DNA of 27,166 nt from Nemertoderma westbladi (Eukaryota; Xenacoelomorpha; Nemertodermatida; Nemertodermatidae): contig JAUCBJ010001130.1 in NCBI GenBank assembly GCA_032718475.1, positions 1 through 27,166 of the forward strand, read 5' to 3'. The position numbers and the translations under genes are program-made. Under the pieces are notes generated by a model, which was not told where the DNA came from, made no database searches, and saw nothing but the letters and a program-made list of their open reading frames with translations. The number at the start of each line of letters is the position of its first letter. Within the stretch, counting starts at the first letter, position 1. Shown here in pieces: positions 16,745 to 25,782 of the stretch.

Positions 16745-19309
16745 TCAGTTTATCCCTCCTGACTTTGGGAACCACCTCAAGTCTTTCCCTTTGCCGTCCT
16801 CCTCCCTGGGTCGTTTCCTGGTCACTACCGCTCCTCTGGGATCCGCTTTCTGTCTTCGGACTCTCGCCGCCACCTCCTTACTGATCCCGGTCGTTGGCTC
16901 CTTGGGTGCCGGTGTTATCAGCTCCCGATATCGCTTCGCGGGTGGCCCCTCCGAGTGGCCCTGTTGTCTCCCCCTGGTGGCGTCCCATAAGATCGTCTTC
17001 ATTGCCCGCGGCACATGCTCCGCCAAGAAATCCCTAAACTCCCCTCGGTTCTGTGGCGTCCACCTGTCCAAATACCTTTGTGTATTCATCACCCCGGCAT
17101 ACGACGCCGCCGTTGCTACCTCTTGATAGGTAAACGGTAACCTCCGCTTTATGATTTCCAAGTGAGCCTCCTGATTGATAAGGAAGAAACCCCACTTGAA
17201 CTCCTGGGCCTTCATGCGTTGCCGCGTCATGGCCCCGACGTCGGCCCACTCCTCGAAGATTTTGAACTTCTCTTCATCGTCCATCCAGTCGCACTGGCGT
17301 CCGTAGTGTCCCCGAAAGTTACACTTCGAACATCGGTTATGCAACCGTGGACACGCCCCCATCCTGTGGCTTGACTCGCGGCAGTAGAGACAACTAGTCC
17401 CTTTCTGGAATCGGTACAAACAGCTCCTTTCCTGGTGGGTCTGTCTCCCACAGTAGTCACAGCCGAGCACCAATGTCTCCCGCCCCAAGTCGTCTTTCGT
17501 CCCAAGCGATCTCCGCGGTCTGTGGAGTCGCTGGTAGGCGAACTTCTGGACGTTAGTGTCCATGTCTACGTCGATCTCCTCGCCCCTCTCGGGCATCGTC
17601 TCCCCAAATACTACCCGTGGTGCCGTCCCCGGTTGCTCGCCCAACCTGATAGTGCTCCCCGCGAAATCCATCGCCGGTTCCTCGTGCACCCAGGCCCGCT
17701 TGCCGGGTCTATCCCAGAAGGCCCTCGCCCCACTGGCCATCACCACCCTCCCGCCAACCCAGTCCGTGTCCGAGTGGCCTATCCTCCCGATGGGTGGCAT
17801 CTCTCCGAACTCGTCGTCGTCTTCGTCCTCCTCTGGCAGTGGCTCCAACCCCGGTATCCCGGTGGATCCACTATGTCCCTTCCCACCTTGGCTCTCGCCC
17901 GTAGCTCTCAATCCCTCTAGCTCCCCTAATTTCCTTAGCGGTTGGTCGCCCTCGGCACCCGCTGGTATGGGCATCGCTTGCAACCCCGACGGCGACTGTT
18001 TCCGCGATCCCACTGTCCATCCCAGTTCTCGCCCTAGAGACTCCCCCGAACTCCCTGATGAAGCCCAACGAAGTTCGTCTAAGCCCGCCTGTTCCTCGAA
18101 GCCGTAACTCTGCGTCCTGGCCTCCTCCTCCCTCTCCTCTGCTTCTATCCTCTCCCGTCTAGCGACTTCTTCCAGTCGCTTCGCCTCTCGTCTATCCGTC
18201 TCTAGCTCCTCCCATCTCTGATACGGCGTATCTATCTCCCCGTCTACCAGATATCGGCTGTTGTAGTACACCGATTCGCCCTTCAGCCCCGGGTGGTCTA
18301 CCAGACCGTCGAAAGCCGTCTTAAAGGCTCTTCTGTAGCTTAGGGGTGATCCCGATAACAGAAATACCGCTGGTTCCCTCTCGATAACCACGGTCATGAA
18401 TAAGTTAAGCAAACTTATCATTATCCAATCTTCCTGCAGGATATATCGCTTCTGATATACCTTTATCGCTCCTCTTCGGAATTGATACAACTCTTGCTTT
18501 CCCGGCCTCGCTCCCCACTTTAGCGAGTTCGCTAGTTCTGCTCCGTATTCCTCCCTGAACTTCCCCCAGTCCATCGGTTTGTGACATACGAGCCCCAATA
18601 GCTGGCCCATTGCCACCGCTCCGCATTGGCCTGTGTTCCCGACTAGTCCCAACCCGTCTGGTGCTGTCATAGCCATGAAGACCTTCTGCATATCCAGGAG
18701 GTTGGTGGCGTCCAGACCGATGATTCTCTCCGCGTCCTCGCGAATTGCCGATCCCACTTTCGTCGTCGACTTCTCCCTCACTAGGACCTGCACCGCCCTC
18801 GGCAGCCGGTCCAACTTCGGCCCATCCTTCTTCCCATACGTTCCCAGGTCAAATAGGAAAATGTCCCCATTTGGCGCAGCCAAATGTAGGAGTATGGTCC
18901 TGGCCGATCCTCGCGATCCTCTCCTTGAACCCTCCTCGTCTTCCACGTTCCCCTCATCGTCTAGGATCATGTATCCTCCCCTGTTGACGGACTCTATGAA
19001 CCTCTTCCAATCTTTCCTCGGTGACTCTCTCGCATACTTCGGAATCCCGAACTTCGCCTCGTCTCCTTTCACCACGTAGTGGAAATGCTCGAAGATCGCG
19101 TTGTCCAGCGACGGCGTCCCATAGGTCCCGACCAGCCGCTGTTCATGCATCTCCCAGAAGTGGTCCTGTAGCGCTCGTGCTGCGTGACCCTTTCCTAACT
19201 GGTCGTAGTATCCCCTCGTCCTCTCTTCCGGATGCCTCTTGGTGAAATCCACCAGTATCTCCCTTCCTCCTGACTCCGCCTTTCTCTTCCTGATCAGTTT
19301 CCCCGCCAT
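16745..19309 (-). CDS. Extra ORF: DEDD exonuclease-like + three CCHC knuckles
   Basis: An 854-residue protein starts at the ATG at 19309, in good context (GAAATGG); the frame is open 15 codons further upstream without an ATG. Residues about 110-305 resemble a 3'-5' exonuclease domain of the DEDD family. ILDDEGN would be motif I (D117, E119), ILLHLAAPNGDIFLFDL a core strand pair, KVGSAIREDAE motif II (D192), and LKWGARPGKQEL then LQEDWIMISLL the final motif (D294). A highly charged, probably helical region (365-400), a long low-complexity linker and an acidic cluster (493-501) follow. Three zinc knuckles, each CX2CX4HX4C, lie at 617-630, 640-653 and 660-673. Basic clusters at both ends could be nuclear signals. 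It sits downstream of integrase in the env position, yet has no signal peptide or membrane segment. Unlike pol it has no internal stop. A nucleic-acid-binding nuclease is inferred, not shown. Confidence 0.8.
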   Translation of the reverse strand: MAGKLIRKRKAESGGREILVDFTKRHPEERTRGYYDQLGKGHAARALQDHFWEMHEQRLVGTYGTPSLDNAIFEHFHYVVKGDEAKFGIPKYARESPRKDWKRFIESVNRGGYMILDDEGNVEDEEGSRRGSRGSARTILLHLAAPNGDIFLFDLGTYGKKDGPKLDRLPRAVQVLVREKSTTKVGSAIREDAERIIGLDATNLLDMQKVFMAMTAPDGLGLVGNTGQCGAVAMGQLLGLVCHKPMDWGKFREEYGAELANSLKWGARPGKQELYQFRRGAIKVYQKRYILQEDWIMISLLNLFMTVVIEREPAVFLLSGSPLSYRRAFKTAFDGLVDHPGLKGESVYYNSRYLVDGEIDTPYQRWEELETDRREAKRLEEVARRERIEAEEREEEARTQSYGFEEQAGLDELRWASSGSSGESLGRELGWTVGSRKQSPSGLQAMPIPAGAEGDQPLRKLGELEGLRATGESQGGKGHSGSTGIPGLEPLPEEDEDDDEFGEMPPIGRIGHSDTDWVGGRVVMASGARAFWDRPGKRAWVHEEPAMDFAGSTIRLGEQPGTAPRVVFGETMPERGEEIDVDMDTNVQKFAYQRLHRPRRSLGTKDDLGRETLVLGCDYCGRQTHQERSCLYRFQKGTSCLYCRESSHRMGACPRLHNRCSKCNFRGHYGRQCDWMDDEEKFKIFEEWADVGAMTRQRMKAQEFKWGFFLINQEAHLEIIKRRLPFTYQEVATAASYAGVMNTQRYLDRWTPQNRGEFRDFLAEHVPRAMKTILWDATRGRQQGHSEGPPAKRYRELITPAPKEPTTGISKEVAARVRRQKADPRGAVVTRKRPREEDGKGKDLRWFPKSGGIN

Positions 19310-19789
19310 TTCGAACTCTCCCGATCGCTCACCTATAAGGTGGTGCCTTACCAAGGCGCAGTATAAGTGAGTGATGTAGCTAGGATGGTCTGTACAGTCC
19401 GATAATGGCCTATCTCTCTCTGAATTTCTGGGTTATTGCCTATTTTACACTGCTTTATTTCTGTAGCTACCAAATTGTACCTAAATTACGAATTTGTCAG
19501 TTACTTTTATTGTATTCCAGAATTTCTTTCCTACTGTTACCATAATTTGTTAATTTTTTCTTTCAGCCCTATTCTTATTTTATTTTAACTTAATTTTAAT
19601 TCTACTACTTACTATTTATGGATTATTCTATTTCATAATCCACATTCTGACCTACTCTATGGGCCTGTGCAGTACAGCAGTATGCGTCGCGTGGCCTATA
19701 CGATTTATCCAGCTGTACTCATATGCCCCCCTCTCGCTACTTTCTGCTAACTAATATCCATATTATACATATCCCTTCTACCCCTATCT
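19310..19789. other. Spacer upstream of the extra ORF
   Basis: This is AT-rich non-coding sequence between the minisatellite and the extra ORF. On the minus strand it contains splice-like sequences close to the ATG (for example AGGTGAGC about 20 nt upstream), but no convincing acceptor was settled on. How the extra ORF is expressed cannot be read from it. Confidence 0.4.
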
Positions 19790-20440
19790 CTTACTAACCT
19801 CTAACTCTTCTAACTAACTAACGGTACTACGTACCCTCTAACTCTTACTAACTGATGGTACTACGTACCCTCTCACTCTTACTTCCTCTAACTAACGGTA
19901 CTACATACCCTCTAACTCTTACTAACTGACGGTACTACGTACCCTCTTACTCTTACTCTCTCTAACTAACGGTACTACGTACCCTCTAACTCTTACTAAC
20001 TGACGGTACTACGTACCCTCTTACTAACTTCTAACTCCACTTAACTAACTGACGGTACTGCGTACCCTCTTACTACTCTAACTCTACTTAACTAACTGAC
20101 GGTACTATGTACCCTCTTACTAACTTCTAACTCCACTTAACTAACTGACGGTACTACGTACCCTCTTACTAACTTCTAACTCCACTTAACTAACTGACGG
20201 TACTACGTACCCTCTTACTAACTTCTAACTCCACTTAACTAACTGACGGTACTACGTACCCTCTTACTACTCTAACTCTACTTAACTAACTGGCGGTACT
20301 ACGTACCCTCTTACTAACTTCTAACTCCACTTAACTAACTGACGGTACTACGTACCCTCTTACTACTCTAACTCTACTTAACTAACTGGCGGTACTACGT
20401 ACCCTCTTACTAATCTCTATCTAACTCAACTAACTAACAT
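19790..20440. repeat. Minisatellite built on GGTAC-TAC-GTACC palindrome
   Basis: About fourteen copies of a GACGGTACTACGTACCCTCT core are spaced by 34-51 bp of CTAACT-type filler. Each core holds the inverted repeat GGTAC...GTACC. Rare variants change the loop (TGC, TAT) while keeping the arms. The array lies between pol and the extra ORF, inside the element. Confidence 0.9.
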
Positions 20441-20475
20441 CTATTTGCCTACTTACTGCGTACCTATTATTTATA

Positions 20476-20497
20476 TTTATTATTTTTTTATTTTATT
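20476..20497 (-). terminator. Candidate polyadenylation signals after pol
   Basis: On the minus strand three overlapping AATAAA hexamers occur about 85-105 nt downstream of the integrase stop. If used they would end a gag-pol transcript before the extra ORF. The tract is simple T-rich DNA on the plus strand, so the hexamers may be incidental. Confidence 0.3.
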
Positions 20498-20579
20498 TTT
20501 TGTGTGGGAAGGGCGTCTCGCCCTCAATCCCACCCCCCTCAGTCCAAAATTTGGACGACTAAACACCTCTCTCTCTATT

Positions 20580-21569
20580 CTAAGGTGCCCCTTCTAATAG
20601 ACAGCATTTCCCTACAGCCCTCCTGTAGGCTTTTCTGTCTTTCGCACCTATCCTGCCACCTATCCGCACTTCTACGGATCGGACTCTTCCGTCCTCATCG
20701 GAGTAAGTGCCTACAACTCTCGCCAACCGCCACTGGTTGTTGATGATAGTATCATCCATGACAATCACGAGATCTCCCTCTCTTAACTCCCTGTTCGTCT
20801 TCCTCCACTTGCTTCTTTTGTGAAGCGTGGGTAGGTATTCCTCAACCCACCTCCTCCAATACTCTGTGCTTATCGCCTTAGCGACTCTCCAACTCTGGCG
20901 GGAGTGTATTTCATCTGGGTCTACACCCCGCATATCGATAGTCGCTGGCCTTTCCATTAAGAAATGGCTCGGCGTCAGCACGTCTAGTGACTCAGGGTCA
21001 TCATTCTCTGGATATAGCGGTCTGCTATTAATGATACCCTCACACTTCGCAAGTACTGTCCTTAGCACATCCTCCGTAACCATATGGGTGTTCATCAGCT
21101 TCGTCATCAGACGCTTCGAACTACCCACTAGTCGCTCGATGCATCCTAGGGTATGCGGTGCATACGGCGTCCTCCTCTCCCACTTTACTTGTCGTCGTCT
21201 CATGGCTGCCCTGACTTCCTCCCCTTCCAAGATGTCCAAGGCCTCTGCCATCTCGTTCTCTGCACCCACAAAGTTGGTTCCGCTGTCGGAGTACATTACT
21301 GCGATCGTCCCACCCTTGCGGTCTCTGAACCTCTCTAAGGCATTAATGAATGCCGATGCGGTTGCGTCCTGGGCGAGTTCTTTCCCTACCGCCCGCGTGT
21401 TATTACATATGAAGATAATACCATAGCGTTTCTCCGTGTGCCGCATCACTTTGATCTTTATCGACCCGAACATGTCCACACCGCAATGCGTAAATGGCGG
21501 GTCGTGCTATCTTACCCTACTCGCCGGCAGTGGTGCCATCTCCTGTATGGCTCGCTCCTTCTTCACTCG
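20580..21569 (-). pseudogene. pol: integrase core and C-terminal domain
   Basis: This is the integrase that would join element DNA to the host chromosome. The open part (21479-20580) contains GVDMFG with the first catalytic Asp, MYSDSGTNFVG with the second, and LGCIERLVGS with the catalytic Glu 50 residues later. YWRRWVEEYLPTL and GDLVIVMDD mark the DUF5641-like tail typical of BEL/Pao. The same frame upstream is cut by TAG at 21507-21509 and by the TGA at 21570-21572, directly after the HHCC zinc finger. Both fit C-to-T changes (CAG to TAG, CGA to TGA). The remaining catalytic residues are present, so the damage looks recent. Confidence 0.85.
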
Positions 21570-23888
21570 TCAGCAGGTCTGGCACTGCCCCACTACCGCT
21601 TTTACCTTCTTCCTCAACTGCTTGACCCAAAAGGTCCTCCGTATCTCCGTAAGGGTTCGGTTGGTGCCCCCGTGCAATATCGACTTGTGGGAGTCCCAGA
21701 TAATCTGGTGGAATATTGGCGATCCTGTGGGGATGATGATGGGCTTCGGTGGTACGACGATGCTGTTGTTGTAGCCCACCCTAGAGTTCATTACTAGAAT
21801 CCCATCATCATTAAGTTGTGGTAACAGCGTGATCAACTCGCTGTCCCGTCGAAGATGCTGTTGCTTACCGACGCGTTCCACCTCGTCGCCATAGTTCTTC
21901 CGTTGTTCATAGCGGATGATTGCTTTGGCCGCTCCTTCCAGATCTATGGTTGTCCTGATCTTCTTGCCTTTGCCAACTCCCGCGAGGAAATTCCCGAAGG
22001 CTCTCCAGTACGCCACTAATTTCTTGGTCTTGTACCAACTAGAGCTGTAGCTGAGGAGTTTATCCGTCGGGTTATCGCACAGTTCTCCTGGTTTTGGTTG
22101 CACGTCCCTTATCTCCCTCACCATCTGGGAGTATATCTCTTCTCCCTCTGAATCTCCCTCTTCTCCTTCTAACACTACTTCTCCTGAGCCCGGGTCCACC
22201 TTTCTCATCGGCGGCCAGGCCTCCCTATCGCTCAGAAACTGTGGCCCGTGTTGCCACAATACTTCCTTCTTCAAGAAAGTGTGGCGTACCACGCCCCTCG
22301 ATAACAAGTCCGCTGGGTTCTCGTCCGTTGGGCAGTAGTGCCACCTTTCCAGTTCTGTGGTCGCCCTTATTTCGTCCACCCTATTCGCGACGAATATAGG
22401 GTATCTCGTCCTTTCGTTATGTAGCCAACCAAGCACTACCATGGAATCCGTCCAGTAGTGTGTCTCCACTATGTTGGGAATAGTATCCACTAGGTAGGCT
22501 GTAGCCCTAACTCCTAGTCTCGCAGCTGTCAATTCTAGTTCGGGAACTGATGCTGAATCTGGCGGCGTTGACTTCGCTTTGCTGAAGGCCAGTCTGGGCT
22601 TGTGAGCCCCCTCTCGTTGTACTAAATAGAGTGCCGCTCCGTATGCCTCCAACGACGCATCGGAGAACATGTGTAAGTCCAGATTCGTCATGTTCCCGTC
22701 CGGGAAATACACTCTTGGCATGCTGTATGTTCCCATCTGCTCCAGGCTCTCTGTCCACTTATGCCACTGCTTTCTGATTTCTTCCGGGACCTCTGCGTCC
22801 CACTCGTCCTTTAACTTGTATACTTTCTTGAGTACCTGTTTCCCCGTGACTAGTAGTGGGGATGCTAGGCCTAGGGGATCGTATATCCTTGCTATGTACG
22901 ACACATAGCCCCTCTTTGTGTGGATATCTGCGCCCTCCTGACTCAACTGGTATTTCAGTTCATCCGTCTCTCTGTCCCACACGATTCCCAGTGCCTTCTG
23001 TTGAGACTCTATTCTCTTGTTCGCCATGTCCTGCCCCTTGGCTGTTGTGGGATTATCCATGGTCGATCCTGGTCTCTCATCTTTTATCGCCTCGATAAAT
23101 TCCTTCGAACTGGATTGGAATTTGGTCAGGTTGAAGCCGGATCCTTTAAGGATGTCGCGAACCTCGCGCCCTGTGTCCAGTAGCTCCTCAACCGTATTTC
23201 CAGACTCCATCCCGTCGTCTACGTAGAAGCCGCGTCGAATCATATCGACGGCTCTAGTGCTGTACTTATCTTCCTTTCCCTTTACTGTGTCTCTTACGGC
23301 CATAGTCGTCGTGAAAGAAGACGACTTGGCTCCCATATTCTGTACTATCATCTTGTACATCGGTATTGTCGACGGTTCCACGTCGCCGTCGTACCACAGG
23401 AAGCGTTGACTGTCGCTATCCTCTTCCGTCACACGGACTTGGTTGAACATGCCTTCTATGTCACAGGTGAAGGCGTGTTTTCCATTCCTGAACCTGAGTA
23501 GGACCTCTATCACTGAGTTGTATATGTTGAGACCCTCTAGCAGATAGTCATTTAGGCATTTTCCATTGGTCTTTGCCGATGCGTCCACTACCATCCGCAG
23601 TTTACCTTTCTTCGGATCTAAAGCCACGTGGAGTGGCAGGTAATATGTCCTGTCCGTGTTTGGTTCGTCGACCGGTAACTCCACGGCCCATCCCTTCTCG
23701 ACGTACTTTCTGATCGTTTTATGAATGTACTCATTCTTTTCGGGGCTCCGTTTTAACGTCTGTTTCAACTTACGAAGCCTCGTGAGTACCATCGCTTTAT
23801 TATCGGGCAATGGTAGCTTTGGTAGCTTCCATACCATTCCTATGGTATATCGCCCCTCATTGCATCTCATAGATTCCTCTACGCTCTA
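21570..23888 (-). pseudogene. pol: reverse transcriptase, RNase H, integrase zinc finger
   Basis: The open frame from the ATG at 23870 has 766 codons. Numbered from that Met, RT motif A is TCDIEG (D137) and motif C is FYVDDG (D218, D219). RNase H residues are MFSDAS (D404), PELEL (E446), YWTDSM (D475) and ENPADLLSRG (D521). An HHCC integrase zinc finger follows (H728, H733, C763, C766). The homologous region starts further upstream: a TAG at 23886-23888 interrupts the frame six codons before the ATG, and the protease frame joins by a frame change near 23900-23935. All catalytic residues are intact. Translation would need suppression of these breaks, or the copy is dead. Confidence 0.88.
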
Positions 23889-23932
23889 CTGAGCCTGTTT
23901 GTCTTCCACCGAAGTTCCGACCCCGGTTTCCT

Positions 23933-24364
23933 TTAGTCCCTCAAAATCTTGCCTGAGATTGCAAATCTTTTGAGCTGTTCCTCCGCTCTCTCATCCCCTA
24001 TTTCTTGCATAGTTCCTGCGAACATGCATCCTGATGTCTCCGACATCCTAAATGGTATCTTACTCTTAATTGGGCCGCTCAGCGTCCACCCGAACGGCGT
24101 CAATATCACCACCGGATCACACTGCTTGTCTTCGCCGAAGACCGTTTGCATTCTTTCGTGGGCCGTCGGGCAGTCCATTCCCACTATGATGGATACCTTC
24201 CTGACGTCCACCTCTGGGATTGAGAAGTCGATATCGTCCAGGAATTTATATTGCTCGACCTCGATGTTGGTTGGTCGCCTGGCATTGATATTTATTGACT
24301 CTATCACTTGGATGGGGTCGCAATTGCGCACCGTCCGGTCTTCTTCTCCAGGACCTCATCTTTG
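23933..24364 (-). pseudogene. pol: C-terminal protease region, frame-shifted
   Basis: This frame overlaps the end of the gag-protease frame by about 60 nt in a different register. It reads VSIIVGMDCPTAH and VVILTPFGWTLSGP, a pair of motifs typical of the region after the aspartic protease in BEL/Pao polyproteins. It stops at the TAA at 23933-23935, before the RT frame. No classic slippery heptamer was seen in the overlap, so the frame change is more likely an indel than programmed frameshifting. Confidence 0.75.
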
Positions 24365-25764
24365 CTAGAGATTGTTGTTACCGCCATTCTACTTGGCCTC
24401 GTTCTCAATCCTATCTCTTCGGCCACCCAATTTTCAACTAATGTGAAGGCAGCTCCACTATCGACCAGCATCAATGTGGTCACTGATCGATTGCCTTCCC
24501 CAATCACTCGCACTGGTACTACCCCAAGTAGCACCGTTCCTCTCTTCTTCGCCCCTACTGTGCTCGTTGCCATCGTTTGGCCTTTGCTTTGACCGAACTT
24601 AATTGGAGTCTCCTTGCATTGTCTAGCTCTATGTCCACCCATCACACATTGCGAGCAGATCTCATTTCTCGCCGCGTATTCTACCTGATCTTCCCTGGGT
24701 AGCGCTTGCCAGTAGCTACAGTTCATGGTTCGATGATGCGCATTTGTATGTAGCTGGCATTTGCTCTTTGGGTCGTAGCCGTCCTTGTACAGTGCATCGC
24801 GTATCGCAGCTGTATTTGTACCAAAGTCCCTACTGTTTTTATTGTTTGGGTTCGGCCTACTGGGCGTACTGGGGTTATATTTATTTGTGTTGTTGTCCCT
24901 CCCCTGTCCACTCCATGATGTGGTCTTACCCCCGGCTACCTGTGGACTAGCAGTCCCCTGCGTCGCTGCGTATGGCAGTGATTGCCTGAGCTTCGGCAAT
25001 GCGTTTGACGTGTTGTGTTCCGGCTTCGGTCTATGGTAATCTGTTCTCGGTCCCTTTCCCAGGCTATCCTCGCTATAGACTGGGTCGGTTATTAATTCAG
25101 CTTCGTAGTTTAAGAAGCTCGACATTTCTTCTAGACCCGGTTCCGCACCCTTCCTATCTCGAGTGGAGAAAGCGATCTTCCTCCACTTGTTGCGCAGCCA
25201 TATCGGTAGTGCCTGCGCTATCGTGGTGATGTTGTTGGACGCGTTAAGTTCGTATGGCGCGTCTAGCGTCTTTAGCATGATTAGCGCCTTCTTGACTTTG
25301 TTAGCGAATGTCTTTATGCTAACGGGATTATCCTGTAGGCCACCCGATGTTATGCCCCTCAGGGTTTGCCGGATGATCTTGGCCGGGTGCCCGTATTCCC
25401 TGTCCAGTGCCCGCCATGCCGTCGTGAAGCCGCCCTCTATGCCCTGGTATTGCCTCACGATGTCGTATGCTGGGCCTCCTGTATATACTTGCAGGTATTT
25501 TAGGCACTCCGCCTGCGTCAAGTTCTTTGTCAGTATTTCGTTACTATACATGCGCCGAAACTGTAGGTATTCTTCCGGCCTACTCCCATCGAATTTAAAC
25601 GGTTCCACGGGTGGTAACTCGATCCTAGTTTTTAATGCATCGATCAACGTGGCCATCTCCATCGCCTGCGCTTCCAATGGGTTCGATGGATGTTGTATAG
25701 TTTCTACTGTCAGGTGCGGTCCATCCGCCCTATTTCCTGCCTTCCTCTGGCTTGGGTATATCAT
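24304..25764 (-). CDS. gag with DUF1759-like region, zinc knuckles, protease active site
   Basis: A 486-codon frame starts at the ATG at 25764. Residues about 35-200 match the style of the BEL/Pao DUF1759 region (PVEPFKFDGSRPEEYLQFRR, LKYLQVYTGGPAYDIV, AWRALDREYGHP), the structural gag part. A polar Asn/Ser/Pro linker follows. Two zinc-binding motifs come next. The first is CX2HX4HX4C (C336, H339, H344, C349), a variant in which the second Cys is His. The second is a regular CX2CX4HX4C (C370, C373, H378, C383). The aspartic protease begins with LMLVDSGAAFTLVE (D435). The frame ends soon after (TGA at 24304-24306) and the protein continues in another register. Confidence 0.87.
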   Translation of the reverse strand: MIYPSQRKAGNRADGPHLTVETIQHPSNPLEAQAMEMATLIDALKTRIELPPVEPFKFDGSRPEEYLQFRRMYSNEILTKNLTQAECLKYLQVYTGGPAYDIVRQYQGIEGGFTTAWRALDREYGHPAKIIRQTLRGITSGGLQDNPVSIKTFANKVKKALIMLKTLDAPYELNASNNITTIAQALPIWLRNKWRKIAFSTRDRKGAEPGLEEMSSFLNYEAELITDPVYSEDSLGKGPRTDYHRPKPEHNTSNALPKLRQSLPYAATQGTASPQVAGGKTTSWSGQGRDNNTNKYNPSTPSRPNPNNKNSRDFGTNTAAIRDALYKDGYDPKSKCQLHTNAHHRTMNCSYWQALPREDQVEYAARNEICSQCVMGGHRARQCKETPIKFGQSKGQTMATSTVGAKKRGTVLLGVVPVRVIGEGNRSVTTLMLVDSGAAFTLVENWVAEEIGLRTRPSRMAVTTISSKDEVLEKKTGRCAIATPSK

Positions 25765-25782
25765 TGGGGGTAGTGGCCCCCT

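Noticed and set aside
18047-18068. CTGATGA...GAAG as another hammerhead core
   Set aside because: It lies inside the extra ORF, lacks the GAAA box and has no stem II.
16680-19245. Plus-strand open frames up to 183 codons opposite the extra ORF
   Set aside because: They are antisense shadows of the long GC-rich minus-strand frame and show only low-complexity Ser/Pro/Arg peptide.
24304-24364. Programmed ribosomal frameshift between protease segments
   Set aside because: No slippery heptamer was seen in the overlap, and other frame breaks and stops in this copy favour mutation.
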